Shown here one piece after another: positions 52,733-60,355 of a stretch of 64,000 nt of DNA. Numbering within the stretch: position 1 is the first letter of the stretch; each line of letters begins with the position of its first letter. The notes below the pieces were generated by a model. It was not told the origin of the DNA. It saw only the letters and a list, made by a program, of their open reading frames with translations, and ran no database searches. A program made the position numbers and the translations under genes. The DNA comes from Janthinobacterium violaceinigrum (GTDB taxonomy: Bacteria; Pseudomonadota; Gammaproteobacteria; Burkholderiales; Burkholderiaceae_D), in the NCBI RefSeq assembly GCF_009208555.1, contig NZ_WFLI01000027.1, positions 21,261 through 85,260 of the forward strand, given 5' to 3'.

Positions 52733-52797
52733 AATCAAGGGCCTAGCATGCAAGCGTGGGCCTTGCTCACAATCTTATCCACAGAATGTGTGTAAAA
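52733..52797 (+). promoter_or_regulatory. DnaA/IHF module 3
   Basis: IHF-like site AATCAAGGGCCTA at 52733 (one mismatch); strong DnaA box TTATCCACA at 52775; left 9-mer TTGCTCACA at 52763; inverted box TGTGTAAAA at 52789 (one mismatch). Confidence 0.75.
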
Positions 52798-52892
52798 CTG
52801 CATAAATCGTTTCGCCATTTGCCCGTGTTTTCCACCGCTGCGCAAGGCGGTGCGGCTGCCTCATTTTTCATCAGTGAAAAAAAGTCCTTTAA

Positions 52893-52957
52893 AATCAAGG
52901 GGCTTGCATGGAGTCAATCGGCTTGCTCACAATCTTATCCACACTTTATGTGTGGAA
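52893..52957 (+). promoter_or_regulatory. DnaA/IHF module 4
   Basis: IHF-like site AATCAAGGGGCTTG at 52893 with a spacer one base longer; strong DnaA box TTATCCACA at 52935; left 9-mer TTGCTCACA at 52923; inverted 9-mer TGTGTGGAA at 52949. The arms CCACAC / GTGTGG form a perfect short hairpin in this copy. Confidence 0.72.
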
Positions 52958-53062
52958 CTGCACTGGCGGTGGAAAAGTGCCTTGGCGAAGCCACATTCTG
53001 CCAGGAAAACCTGCCTTTTCTGCCCTTGCCACATTTTTATGCATGGCAATAAAAACGATATA

Positions 53063-53127
53063 AATCAATGTACTTAGCGCTTATCTTTGCGCTTGCACAC
53101 AATCTTGTCCACAGATTGTGTGCAGAA
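53063..53127 (+). promoter_or_regulatory. DnaA/IHF module 5
   Basis: IHF-like site AATCAATGTACTTA at 53063 (spacer one base longer); DnaA box variant TTGTCCACA at 53105; left 9-mer TTGCACACA at 53093; inverted box TGTGCAGAA at 53119. Confidence 0.72.
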
Positions 53128-53199
53128 CTTTATGGGCCGCCGATGGCATGCCGCTCTCCGGTCTGCCACATTTTTACTCAGTGAAATATTTTTCTTTCA

Positions 53200-53263
53200 A
53201 ATCAATGGCTTATGCGAATTTCATCGCCTTGCGCACAATCTTGTCCACAGTAAATGTGCAGAA
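53200..53263 (+). promoter_or_regulatory. DnaA/IHF module 6
   Basis: IHF consensus match AATCAATGGCTTA at 53200-53212; DnaA box variant TTGTCCACA at 53241; left 9-mer TTGCGCACA at 53229; inverted box TGTGCAGAA at 53255. The IHF to DnaA distance is 41 bp here. Confidence 0.75.
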
Positions 53264-53348
53264 CTTTTGTTTTGTTGAACATCTGACATTGACTACGCGC
53301 GATTAGCTGCTATGCCTGTATTTTGCGCAGGTGATAAATATCCATGTA

Positions 53349-53413
53349 AATCAATGACTTGGCTTTCACTGTTCATGCTTGCTCACAATCTTATCCACAT
53401 AAAATGTGCAAAA
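53349..53413 (+). promoter_or_regulatory. DnaA/IHF module 7
   Basis: IHF consensus match AATCAATGACTTG at 53349-53361; strong DnaA box TTATCCACA at 53391; left 9-mer TTGCTCACA at 53379; inverted box TGTGCAAAA at 53405 (one mismatch). It is the last module, about 190 bp before exbB. Confidence 0.77.
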
Positions 53414-53600
53414 CTGGGCACGGCCGGCTGCGCTTCGCCAGCAGGCTGTGCATAAGGGCGCGCGCAGGCGCCACTTGCCGCCGGCGCGTCAACGCGCTAC
53501 ATTGCGCCATTCCGTCGCCGGTGCGCAATCGCGCTCGCGTGCTCGGTACAATACGCGTTGTCCAGGCCAACCATCGCCTTCCCTTTATCAGGAGTTTCTT

Positions 53601-54206
53601 TTGCTCGCTATATTTCAAGCCGCTGGCTGGCCCATCTGGCTGTTGTTGATCGCTTCCATCGTCGCCCTGGCCCTGATCATCGAGCGCCTGCTGTACTTGC
53701 GCCGCGCCAAGATATTGCCCCGCAAGCTGTTCGATGAAGTGGTGCAGGTGTATCGAAGCGGCAAGATCACGCCGGATACGGTGGCCAAGCTGGAAGACAA
53801 TTCGCCGCTGGGCGTGGTGCTGGCTGCCGCGCTGCGCAATGTCGACGCGCCGCGCGAGGTGATGAAGGAATCGATCGAGGAAGCGGGCAGCGGCGTGGCC
53901 CACGTGCTGGAACGCTACCTGACGACCCTGGGCACCATTGCCACCCTGGCGCCACTGATGGGCCTGTTCGGCACGGTGGTGGGCATGATCGAGATCTTCG
54001 GCTCGCAAAACGCCAGCGGCTCGAATCCCGCCCAGCTGGCCCATGGCATTTCCGTGGCCCTGTATAACACGGGCTTTGGCCTGGCCATCGCCATGCCGAC
54101 CCTGGTCTTCTACCGCCATTTCCGCGCCCTCGTCGACAGTTTCGTCATCGACATGGAGCAGCAGGCGGTCAAGTTCGTCGACATCGTCCACAGTGGCCGC
54201 AAATGA
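53601..54206 (+). CDS. exbB: MotA/TolQ/ExbB proton channel family protein
   Basis: 201 residues. One N-terminal membrane helix (about 8-28), a cytoplasmic segment, then two helices (about 110-135 and 150-175) with GTIATLAPLMGLFGTVVGMIE as the family signature. With ExbD it turns the proton gradient into movement of TonB. The start is a TTG at 53601, supported by AGGAG 6 bp upstream; there is no ATG before the first helix. The stop overlaps exbD (ATGA). Confidence 0.88.
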   Translation: MLAIFQAAGWPIWLLLIASIVALALIIERLLYLRRAKILPRKLFDEVVQVYRSGKITPDTVAKLEDNSPLGVVLAAALRNVDAPREVMKESIEEAGSGVAHVLERYLTTLGTIATLAPLMGLFGTVVGMIEIFGSQNASGSNPAQLAHGISVALYNTGFGLAIAMPTLVFYRHFRALVDSFVIDMEQQAVKFVDIVHSGRK

Positions 54207-54643
54207 ATTTCCGCAAAGGCAAGGGGCGTGAAGACCCCGAAATCAACCTGATCCCGTTCATCGACGTGCTGCTGGTGATCCTGATCTTCCTGATGGTCAG
54301 CACGACCTACAGCAAGTTTACGGAGCTGCAGATTACCTTGCCGACGGCCGACGCCGAGCAGGCCAAGGACAAGCCGCAGCAGATCGACGTCACCGTCGAC
54401 GCCAAGGGCAACTACACGGTGAACCGCGAACCCGTCTCGTTCCGCGACGTGGCCGGCCTGGCCGATGCCTTGCAGAACGCGGCGAAGGCGGCCAACGGCG
54501 GCAAGGCGCCTGCGCAGACGCCCGTCGTGGTGGTCAACGCCGACCAGTTCGCCATGCACCAGATGGTGATCCACGTGATGGAAGCGGCGCGCCTGGCCGG
54601 CTACGAAAAGCTGACGTTTGCGGCGCAGGCCGGCGGCAAGTAA
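54203..54643 (+). CDS. exbD: Biopolymer transport protein ExbD
   Basis: 146 residues. A short cytoplasmic N-terminus, one membrane helix (about 17-35) with the proton-relay Asp in INLIPFIDVLLVILIF, and a periplasmic domain with VVVVNAD and a C-terminal VMEAARLAGYEKL helix. It partners ExbB to energise TonB-dependent receptors, three of which or their relatives are in this window. No tonB gene is adjacent. Confidence 0.92.
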   Translation: MNFRKGKGREDPEINLIPFIDVLLVILIFLMVSTTYSKFTELQITLPTADAEQAKDKPQQIDVTVDAKGNYTVNREPVSFRDVAGLADALQNAAKAANGGKAPAQTPVVVVNADQFAMHQMVIHVMEAARLAGYEKLTFAAQAGGK

Positions 54644-54672
54644 GGCCAACCCTCAACCCCAACCGAAGTGCC

Positions 54673-54699
54673 GGGGTCGCACCCTCAGGGTTCGACCCC
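54673..54699. repeat. Perfect GGGGTCG hairpin between exbD and lpxK
   Basis: GGGGTCG and CGACCCC enclose inner arms ACCC and GGGT with a 3-nt loop. The sequence style is that of the element at 17510-17573 (GGGGTCAGACCC). No T-run follows, so it is not a normal terminator. Confidence 0.55.
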
Positions 54700-54737
54700 A
54701 GGTGTCGATTTTGGGTTCCAATTTTAGTTGACACCGC

Positions 54738-55793
54738 ATGCCCACATCCTCCCCCGCCAAGCTGGAAATCACTCTCACCCGCGCCTGGTTGACGCGCGGG
54801 CCGCTGGCGTGCGCGCTGTGGCCCGTGTCGCTGCTGTTCGGCGCCCTGAGCAGCGTCAGGCGCGCCCTGTTCCGGGCAAACATCCTGAAATCGGCGCGCC
54901 TGCCCGTGCCCGTGGTCGTCGTCGGCAACATTTTCATCGGCGGCACGGGCAAGACGCCGCTGACGATCTGGCTTGTGCACGCCTTGCGCGACGCGGGCAT
55001 GCGCCCGGGCGTCATTTCGCGCGGCCACGGCAGCGCCGACCGCTTGCCGCGCGCCGTCAGCGCCGGCTCCACGCCGCAGCAGGTGGGCGACGAGCCCTTG
55101 CTGATCTTCCAGCGCGGCGGCTGCCCCGTGGTGGTGGGGCGCGACCGCGCGCAGGCGGGCAGGGCGCTGCTGGCCGCCCATCCGGACGTCGACGTGCTCG
55201 TGACGGACGACGGCTTGCAGCATTACGCCCTGCAGCGCGACGTGGAAATCGTGCTGTTCGACGGCCGCGGTGCGGGCAATGGCTGGCTGCTGCCGGCCGG
55301 ACCCTTGCGCGAATCGCCGCGCCGCCGGCGCGACGTGACGGTGATCAATGCGCCCGAGCTGGCGCCGGCCCTGGTGGCGCAGGTGGCGCCCAGGGGCGCC
55401 CTGGTGGCGCAGATGCTGCTCGACGGCAGCGTGGCCGAGCGCATGGCGAACCGCGGCGAAAGCATGGCCCTTGCCGACCTGGCGGCCAGCGGCCAGCGCA
55501 TCGTGGCGGCGGCCGGCATCGGCAATCCCGGGCGGTTCTTTGCCATGCTGCGGGGGGCGGGACTGGAGTTCACGGAACTGCCCTTGCCCGATCATCACGA
55601 CTTCCTCGACCAGCCATTTGCCGCGCTCGACACGGATGTGATCTTGATCACGGAGAAGGATGCAGTAAAATGTGCGCAAATTGAACATCTCAAAGATGAC
55701 CCGAGACTGTGGGTCGTCCCGGTCAGTGCGCGCATCGATAGCGCGCTGGCCCAACAAATTGTGGAGAAATGTCGTGGACGCTCGACTGCTTGA
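54738..55793 (+). CDS. lpxK: Tetraacyldisaccharide 4'-kinase
   Basis: 351 residues. An N-terminal membrane anchor (about 22-40) is followed by a P-loop GNIFIGGTGKTPL near residue 70 and the DEPLLIF and DDGLQH motifs of LpxK. It phosphorylates the lipid A precursor at the 4' position at the inner membrane. The gene is in a strand with a Trm112 gene and kdsB, joining lipid A and Kdo supply. It starts 94 bp after exbD, beyond the hairpin element. Confidence 0.93.
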   Translation: MPTSSPAKLEITLTRAWLTRGPLACALWPVSLLFGALSSVRRALFRANILKSARLPVPVVVVGNIFIGGTGKTPLTIWLVHALRDAGMRPGVISRGHGSADRLPRAVSAGSTPQQVGDEPLLIFQRGGCPVVVGRDRAQAGRALLAAHPDVDVLVTDDGLQHYALQRDVEIVLFDGRGAGNGWLLPAGPLRESPRRRRDVTVINAPELAPALVAQVAPRGALVAQMLLDGSVAERMANRGESMALADLAASGQRIVAAAGIGNPGRFFAMLRGAGLEFTELPLPDHHDFLDQPFAALDTDVILITEKDAVKCAQIEHLKDDPRLWVVPVSARIDSALAQQIVEKCRGRSTA

Positions 55794-55950
55794 TATCCTG
55801 GTCTGCCCTGTTTGCAAGGGCCCGCTTGAACACGATAAGAAGGCGCAGGAACTGATTTGCCGCGCCGACCGCCTGGCCTATCCTATCCGCGATGGCATCC
55901 CCATCATGTGGGCGGACGAAGCGCGCACCCTGCAAGACGCAGTGGAATAA
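55774..55950 (+). CDS. Trm112 family protein (YcaR-like)
   Basis: 58 residues. The N-terminal CPVCKGPL looks like a Zn-ribbon half (only one CxxC), and the rest (LICRADRLAYPIRDGIPIMWADEAR) is the Trm112 pattern. Homologues in this position between lpxK and kdsB are called ycaR; in other lineages Trm112 activates methyltransferases. The start is a GTG at 55774, inside the lpxK 3' end with a 20-bp overlap, and GGAG precedes it. Confidence 0.87.
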   Translation: MDARLLDILVCPVCKGPLEHDKKAQELICRADRLAYPIRDGIPIMWADEARTLQDAVE

Positions 55951-55952
55951 CG

Positions 55953-56711
55953 ATGGCGTTCATCGTCATCATCCCGGCCCGCCTGGCCTCGACGCGCCTG
56001 CCCAACAAGCCGCTGGCCGACCTGGGCGGCAAGCCCATGGTGGTGCGCGTGGCCGAGCAGGCAGCCTTGTCGGGCGCCGCGCGCGTCATCGTCGCCACCG
56101 ACCATGAAGACATCCGCGCCGCCTGCGCCGCGCATGGCGTGGAAGTGTGCATGACGCGCGCCGACCATCCGTCGGGCACGGACCGCATCGCCGAAGTGGC
56201 GCGCACGCTCGGTTTGCCGCCGGACGCCGTCGTCGTCAACCTGCAGGGCGACGAACCCCTGATCGATCCGGCCCTGCTGGCCGCCTGCGCGGCGCAGATC
56301 AGCAGCACCGTTCCCATGGCCACGTGCGCCCATCCGCTGCACGACATGGCCGACGCCTTCAACCCGAACGTGGTGAAGGTCGTGCTGGACAAGGCGAACC
56401 GCGCCTTGTATTTTTCGCGCGCCATCATCCCCTGGCACCGCGACGGCTTCGCGCAATCGCGTGAAAACTTGCCGCAAGGCTACGTGCCGCTGCGCCATAT
56501 CGGCCTGTACGCATACAGTAATGCGTTCCTGCAAGAGTATCCGCAATTGTCCGCTTCGCCGCTGGAAGCGATCGAGGCGCTGGAGCAGCTGCGCGTGCTG
56601 TGGCACGGTGTGGCCATCGCCGTGCACGTCACGGACTCGGCCCCGGCCGCCGGCGTCGACACGCCGGAAGATCTTGCCAGAGTCCAGGCGCACTACCGTC
56701 ACGCCACCTGA
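55953..56711 (+). CDS. kdsB: 3-deoxy-manno-octulosonate cytidylyltransferase
   Basis: 252 residues. N-terminal nucleotide-binding ARLASTRLPNKPL, TDHEDIR, NLQGDEPLI and a late PEDLARVQ match CMP-Kdo synthetase. It activates Kdo for the Kdo transferase of LPS inner-core synthesis. The ATG is 2 bp after the Trm112 stop. Kdo hydroxylase is encoded elsewhere in the window. Confidence 0.94.
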   Translation: MAFIVIIPARLASTRLPNKPLADLGGKPMVVRVAEQAALSGAARVIVATDHEDIRAACAAHGVEVCMTRADHPSGTDRIAEVARTLGLPPDAVVVNLQGDEPLIDPALLAACAAQISSTVPMATCAHPLHDMADAFNPNVVKVVLDKANRALYFSRAIIPWHRDGFAQSRENLPQGYVPLRHIGLYAYSNAFLQEYPQLSASPLEAIEALEQLRVLWHGVAIAVHVTDSAPAAGVDTPEDLARVQAHYRHAT

Positions 56712-56713
56712 GA

Positions 56714-56950
56714 AAACGTCCATGGCTGCGTTGTCTCGCCTTGCTGTACATTCGTACTGTCTGTGGCGGGGCGCCGTGCCCTGAACGTTTAAAAACGTTC
56801 ATGGCTGCGTTGCTCCGCCTTGCCGTACTTTCGTACTGTCTGTGGCGGGGCGCCGTGCCCTGAACGTTTAAAAACGTCCATGGCTGCGTTGCTCCGCCTT
56901 GCCGTACTTTCGTACTGTCCGCGGCGGGGCGCCTTGCCCTGAACGTTTTT
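56714..56950 (+). repeat. Three tandem 79-bp repeats between kdsB and adk
   Basis: Units begin at 56714, 56793 and 56872, each with the landmark CATGGCTGCGTTG. They are about 90% identical; unit 1 differs most (GTCTCGCCTTGCTGTACA). Every unit contains GTAC-N4-GTAC, a GC-rich imperfect hairpin and ends in CCCTGAACGTTT. Short ORFs across them are artefacts of the repeat. The element at 61340-61395 has a similar GTAC hairpin followed by CGCAGCC on the opposite relative strand. Confidence 0.75.
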
Positions 56951-57189
56951 CAGGCGCCGTGGGTGCGCATGAAAAATTTTATGCGGGGCTTGCCACAAAA
57001 AACCACATTTTGAAACGTCCGCCTTGCGAATCGCTGGCTTTGATCAATCAAGGCATAGCAATTCGATAGCAAACTGGCGTTCCGGGGATTTTTTGTGGTA
57101 AGTTTCGTAGGGAAAGATAGCCATAGCAACACCATCTAAAAATAATTACACATACCACCATCCAAAATCTGTTTTTTAGGAACTTTTCA
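56951..57189 (+). other. Upstream region of adk
   Basis: A 239-bp stretch after the tandem repeat with no gene. It becomes AT-rich toward adk and ends in TTAGGAACTTTTCA, where AGGA is the ribosome site. No clear promoter with 17-bp spacing was found. Confidence 0.5.
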
Positions 57190-57846
57190 ATGCGTCTGAT
57201 ACTTTTAGGAGCACCCGGTGCCGGCAAGGGCACCCAAGCTAACTTCATCAAAGAAAAATACAACATTCCACAAATCTCCACGGGCGACATGCTGCGCGCG
57301 GCGATCAAGGAAGGCACCGAACTGGGCCTGGCAGCGAAAAAAGTCATGGATGCGGGCGGCCTCGTGTCGGACGACATCATGATCGGCCTGGTCAAGAACC
57401 GCCTGCAGGAAGCCGATTGCGCCAATGGCTACCTGTTCGACGGCTTCCCGCGCACCATCGCGCAGGCGGACGCCATGAAAGACGCCGGCATCAATGTCGA
57501 CTACGTGCTGGAAATCGACGTGCCTGACGCGTCGATCATCGAGCGCATGGATGGCCGCCGCAGCCACCCGGGTTCGGGCCGCGTCTACCACGTCAAATTC
57601 AATCCGCCCAAGGTCGACGGCATCGACGACATCACGGGCGAACCGCTGATCCAGCGCGACGACGACAAGGCGGAAACGGTCAAGAAGCGTCTGGACGTGT
57701 ACCACAACCAGACCAAGGTCCTGCTCGGCTACTACAATGACTGGGCCAAGTCCGGCCTGCCAGGCGCGCCGAAATACCGCCGCATCGCCGGCGTCGGTCC
57801 GGTCGAGCAAATCCGCGACAGCGCATTTGCCGCCCTGGCGGAATAA
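57190..57846 (+). CDS. adk: Adenylate kinase
   Basis: 218 residues. P-loop GAPGAGKGT at residues 7-15, DGFPRT in the middle and a long LID insert (GRVYHVKFNPPKV) without the four zinc cysteines, as in most Gram-negative enzymes. It interconverts AMP, ADP and ATP. Ribosome site AGGA 10 bp before the ATG. An intrinsic terminator follows 12 bp after the stop. Confidence 0.96.
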   Translation: MRLILLGAPGAGKGTQANFIKEKYNIPQISTGDMLRAAIKEGTELGLAAKKVMDAGGLVSDDIMIGLVKNRLQEADCANGYLFDGFPRTIAQADAMKDAGINVDYVLEIDVPDASIIERMDGRRSHPGSGRVYHVKFNPPKVDGIDDITGEPLIQRDDDKAETVKKRLDVYHNQTKVLLGYYNDWAKSGLPGAPKYRRIAGVGPVEQIRDSAFAALAE

Positions 57847-57857
57847 GCAGTTTTTGA

Positions 57858-57887
57858 AAAGCGGACCTGAGTGTCCGCTTTTTTTGT
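57858..57887 (+). terminator. Intrinsic terminator of adk
   Basis: Stem AAAGCGGAC / GTCCGCTTT with a 6-nt loop, followed by an uninterrupted T-run (about seven T in all). Confidence 0.88.
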
Positions 57888-58038
57888 GCCCGCTTTTCAC
57901 GCGCGGCGCCACGTCGTTTCTGGTTTCTATTTAGCGGTAGAAGTTTTTTGCAGGTCGTGTTTTCCTGGCTGCGCGTGCCTACCCGGTGCGGTCTGCAGCT
58001 GTCGGTAATAACGTCGGATAAAAACAGAAGGGGACGAT

Positions 58039-60162
58039 ATGGCAGCCAGCTTGTGGTTTGCGGTAGCCTGCGGCGTGGTCGCAGTCATTTACGGTTTGGT
58101 GTCGCGTAGCTGGATCCTGCGCCAGGATCCCGGCAACGCGCGCATGCAGGAAATCGCGCTGGCCATCCAGCAGGGCGCGGCCGCCTACCTGGCGCGCCAG
58201 TACCGCACCATCGCCATCGTCGGCGTGGTGCTGCTGATCGCCATCTATGCGCTGCTTGGCCTGCATACGGCGCTGGGCTTCCTGATCGGCGCCGTGCTGT
58301 CGGGCGCCTGCGGCTTCATCGGCATGAATGTCTCGGTGCGGGCCAATGTGCGCACGGCGCAGGCGGCCACCCAGGGCATCAACCAGGCGCTGAACGTGGC
58401 CTTCAAGGGCGGGGCGATCACCGGCATGCTGGTCGTCGGCCTGGGCTTGCTGGGCGTGACCCTGTTCTACTGGCTGCTGGCGACGACGGGCGCGCCCGGC
58501 CTGACCCAGCACGATTTGATCAAGCCCCTGATCGGCCTGGCCTTCGGCGCCTCGCTCATTTCCATCTTTGCGCGGCTGGGCGGCGGCATCTTCACCAAGG
58601 GCGCCGACGTGGGCGCGGACCTGGTGGGCAAGGTCGAGGCGGGCATTCCCGAAGACGACCCGCGCAACCCGGCCGTCATCGCCGACAACGTGGGCGACAA
58701 CGTGGGCGACTGCGCCGGCATGGCGGCCGACCTGTTCGAAACCTACGTCGTGACCCTGATCGCCACCATGCTGCTGGGCGCGCTGCTGATGGCCGAGGCC
58801 AGCAGCACGGCCATCATCTACCCGCTGCTGCTGGGCGCCGTTTCCATCCTCGCGTCCATCGTCGGCTGCTCGATGGTGAAGACCAAGCCGGGCGCGAAGA
58901 TCATGTCGGCCCTGTACACGGGCCTGTGGTGGGCGGCCGGCCTGTCCCTGGTGGGCTTTGCCGTGGTGACCTGGCTGTTGTGGCCCGATGACGCCATGCG
59001 CTACAAGATGATGGGCGCGACCGTCGTCGGCATCGTGCTCACGGGCCTGATGGTCTACATCACCGAGTACTACACGGGCACGGATTTCAAGCCCGTGCGC
59101 CACATCGCCGAAGCGTCGACGACGGGCCATGGCACCAACATCATCGCCGGCCTGGGCGTGTCGATGAAGTCCACTGCCTATCCGGTGCTGGCCGTCTGCA
59201 TCGCCATCCTCGTGTCGTACCAGCTGGCGGGCCTGTACGGCATTGCCATTGCGGCGACGTCCATGCTGTCGATGGCGGGCATCATCGTCGCCCTCGACGC
59301 CTATGGCCCCATCACCGATAACGCGGGCGGCATCGCGGAAATGTCTGGCCTGCCCGACTCCGTGCGCGCCATCACCGATCCGCTCGACGCCGTGGGCAAC
59401 ACCACCAAGGCCGTCACCAAGGGCTACGCCATCGGCTCGGCGGGCCTGGCCGCGCTGGTGCTGTTCGCCGACTACACGCATGCGCTCGAATCCGTGGGCC
59501 AGCACATCACCTTTGATCTGTCGAACCCCATGGTCATCGTCGGCCTGTTCATCGGCGGCCTGATACCGTATCTGTTCGGCGCCATGGCGATGGAAGCCGT
59601 GGGCCGCGCGGCCGGCGCCGTGGTGGTCGAGGTGCGGCGCCAGTTCCGCGACATCAAGGGCATCATGGATGGCACGGCGCGGCCCGAATACGACAAGGCC
59701 GTCGACATGCTGACGGCGTCCGCCATCCGCGAAATGATCGTGCCGTCCCTGCTGCCCGTGGTCGTGCCCATCGTCGTGGGCATGCTGCTGGGGCCAGCCG
59801 CGCTGGGCGGCCTGTTGATGGGCACCATCGTCACGGGCCTGTTCGTGGCCATTTCCATGACCACGGGCGGCGGCGCCTGGGACAATGCGAAGAAATACAT
59901 CGAGGATGGCCATTTCGGCGGCAAGGGTTCCGACGCCCACAAGGCAGCCGTCACGGGCGACACGGTGGGCGACCCGTACAAGGACACGGCGGGACCGGCA
60001 GTGAACCCCTTGATCAAGATCATCAATATCGTGGCCCTGCTGCTGGTGCCGCTGCTGCCGGCCACGGGCTGGCTGGCCGTCAAGGCGCCGGCGCCCATCC
60101 ACGCGCCCGTGCCGCCTATCCTGGCGCCGGCGACACCCGTGCAAAGTTTGCCCGCGCAATAA
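58039..60162 (+). CDS. hppA: Membrane-bound proton-translocating pyrophosphatase (K+-independent type)
   Basis: 707 residues with about 16 membrane helices. The pyrophosphate site motifs are GADVGADLVGKVEAGIPEDD and DNVGDNVGDCAGMAADLFE. The segment GNTTKAVTKG carries Lys at 457 and Thr at 460, the residues that mark the K+-independent proton-pumping subfamily (K+-dependent enzymes have Ala and Gly there). It couples PPi hydrolysis to proton export and can save energy under low ATP. ATG 58039 fits the family N-terminus. Downstream no terminator is clear. Confidence 0.93.
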   Translation: MAASLWFAVACGVVAVIYGLVSRSWILRQDPGNARMQEIALAIQQGAAAYLARQYRTIAIVGVVLLIAIYALLGLHTALGFLIGAVLSGACGFIGMNVSVRANVRTAQAATQGINQALNVAFKGGAITGMLVVGLGLLGVTLFYWLLATTGAPGLTQHDLIKPLIGLAFGASLISIFARLGGGIFTKGADVGADLVGKVEAGIPEDDPRNPAVIADNVGDNVGDCAGMAADLFETYVVTLIATMLLGALLMAEASSTAIIYPLLLGAVSILASIVGCSMVKTKPGAKIMSALYTGLWWAAGLSLVGFAVVTWLLWPDDAMRYKMMGATVVGIVLTGLMVYITEYYTGTDFKPVRHIAEASTTGHGTNIIAGLGVSMKSTAYPVLAVCIAILVSYQLAGLYGIAIAATSMLSMAGIIVALDAYGPITDNAGGIAEMSGLPDSVRAITDPLDAVGNTTKAVTKGYAIGSAGLAALVLFADYTHALESVGQHITFDLSNPMVIVGLFIGGLIPYLFGAMAMEAVGRAAGAVVVEVRRQFRDIKGIMDGTARPEYDKAVDMLTASAIREMIVPSLLPVVVPIVVGMLLGPAALGGLLMGTIVTGLFVAISMTTGGGAWDNAKKYIEDGHFGGKGSDAHKAAVTGDTVGDPYKDTAGPAVNPLIKIINIVALLLVPLLPATGWLAVKAPAPIHAPVPPILAPATPVQSLPAQ

Positions 60163-60263
60163 GACGGCGCCATCCCTGCAGCCCCGTGGCCCGCGCCGCG
60201 GGGCTGTTTGCGTTTTTGCGCAGATGAAACTTTCCTGTCGTCCATATCCCCTGCGTATAAAAG

Positions 60264-60314
60264 GTGAGCAATTGTTACGGCAGCTTTGATTGCGCCGTCC
60301 GCCTGCCAATAATG
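60264..60314 (+). promoter_or_regulatory. GTGAGNAANTGTTAC / TGCCAATAATG promoter element, copy 1
   Basis: A GTGAG-AA-TGTTAC block (60264-60278) lies 26 bp before GCCAATAATG (60305-60314). TTGATT and AATAAT, 16 bp apart, are a plausible -35/-10. The same two blocks at 25-bp spacing precede the gene at 63768. Confidence 0.5.
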
Positions 60315-60355
60315 GAGTGAGCATCATCGTCGTGGTAGCCAGGCAGGAGGATGTC

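Larger units (their letters stand above)
52385..53415 (+). repeat. Seven-module DnaA-box / IHF-site array
   Basis: Seven diverged copies of one module fill the gene-free gap between xseA and exbB. Each module has, in order: an A/T-rich block, an IHF-consensus-like site (WATCAANNNNTTR), a weak DnaA-like 9-mer, a strong DnaA box and an inverted weak DnaA-like 9-mer. Geometry is invariant: IHF-like site to strong box 42 bp, weak to strong box 12 bp, strong to inverted box 14 bp, all start to start. Strong boxes begin at 52468, 52626, 52775, 52935, 53105, 53241 and 53391, so module spacing is 136-170 bp. Sequence between modules is not conserved. The pattern resembles E. coli datA (DnaA boxes plus an IHF site) more than an oriC. 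Confidence 0.8.

Noticed and set aside
52385..53415. CRISPR array
   Set aside because: Units are 136-170 bp and diverged, conserved only at short protein-site-like cores, with no identical direct repeats of 25-40 bp and no cas genes.
52385..53415. Chromosomal oriC
   Set aside because: Not excluded, but dnaA, dnaN, rpmH, gyrB or gidA are not near, modules are spread by GC-rich spacers and no AT-rich 13-mer row is evident. The datA/DARS reading is preferred.
52604..53649. Short ORFs across the array giving repeated AHNLIH / AHNLVH peptides
   Set aside because: The repeated peptide is the translation of the conserved DnaA/IHF module in one frame; other modules give other frames, lengths vary and there is no ribosome site.
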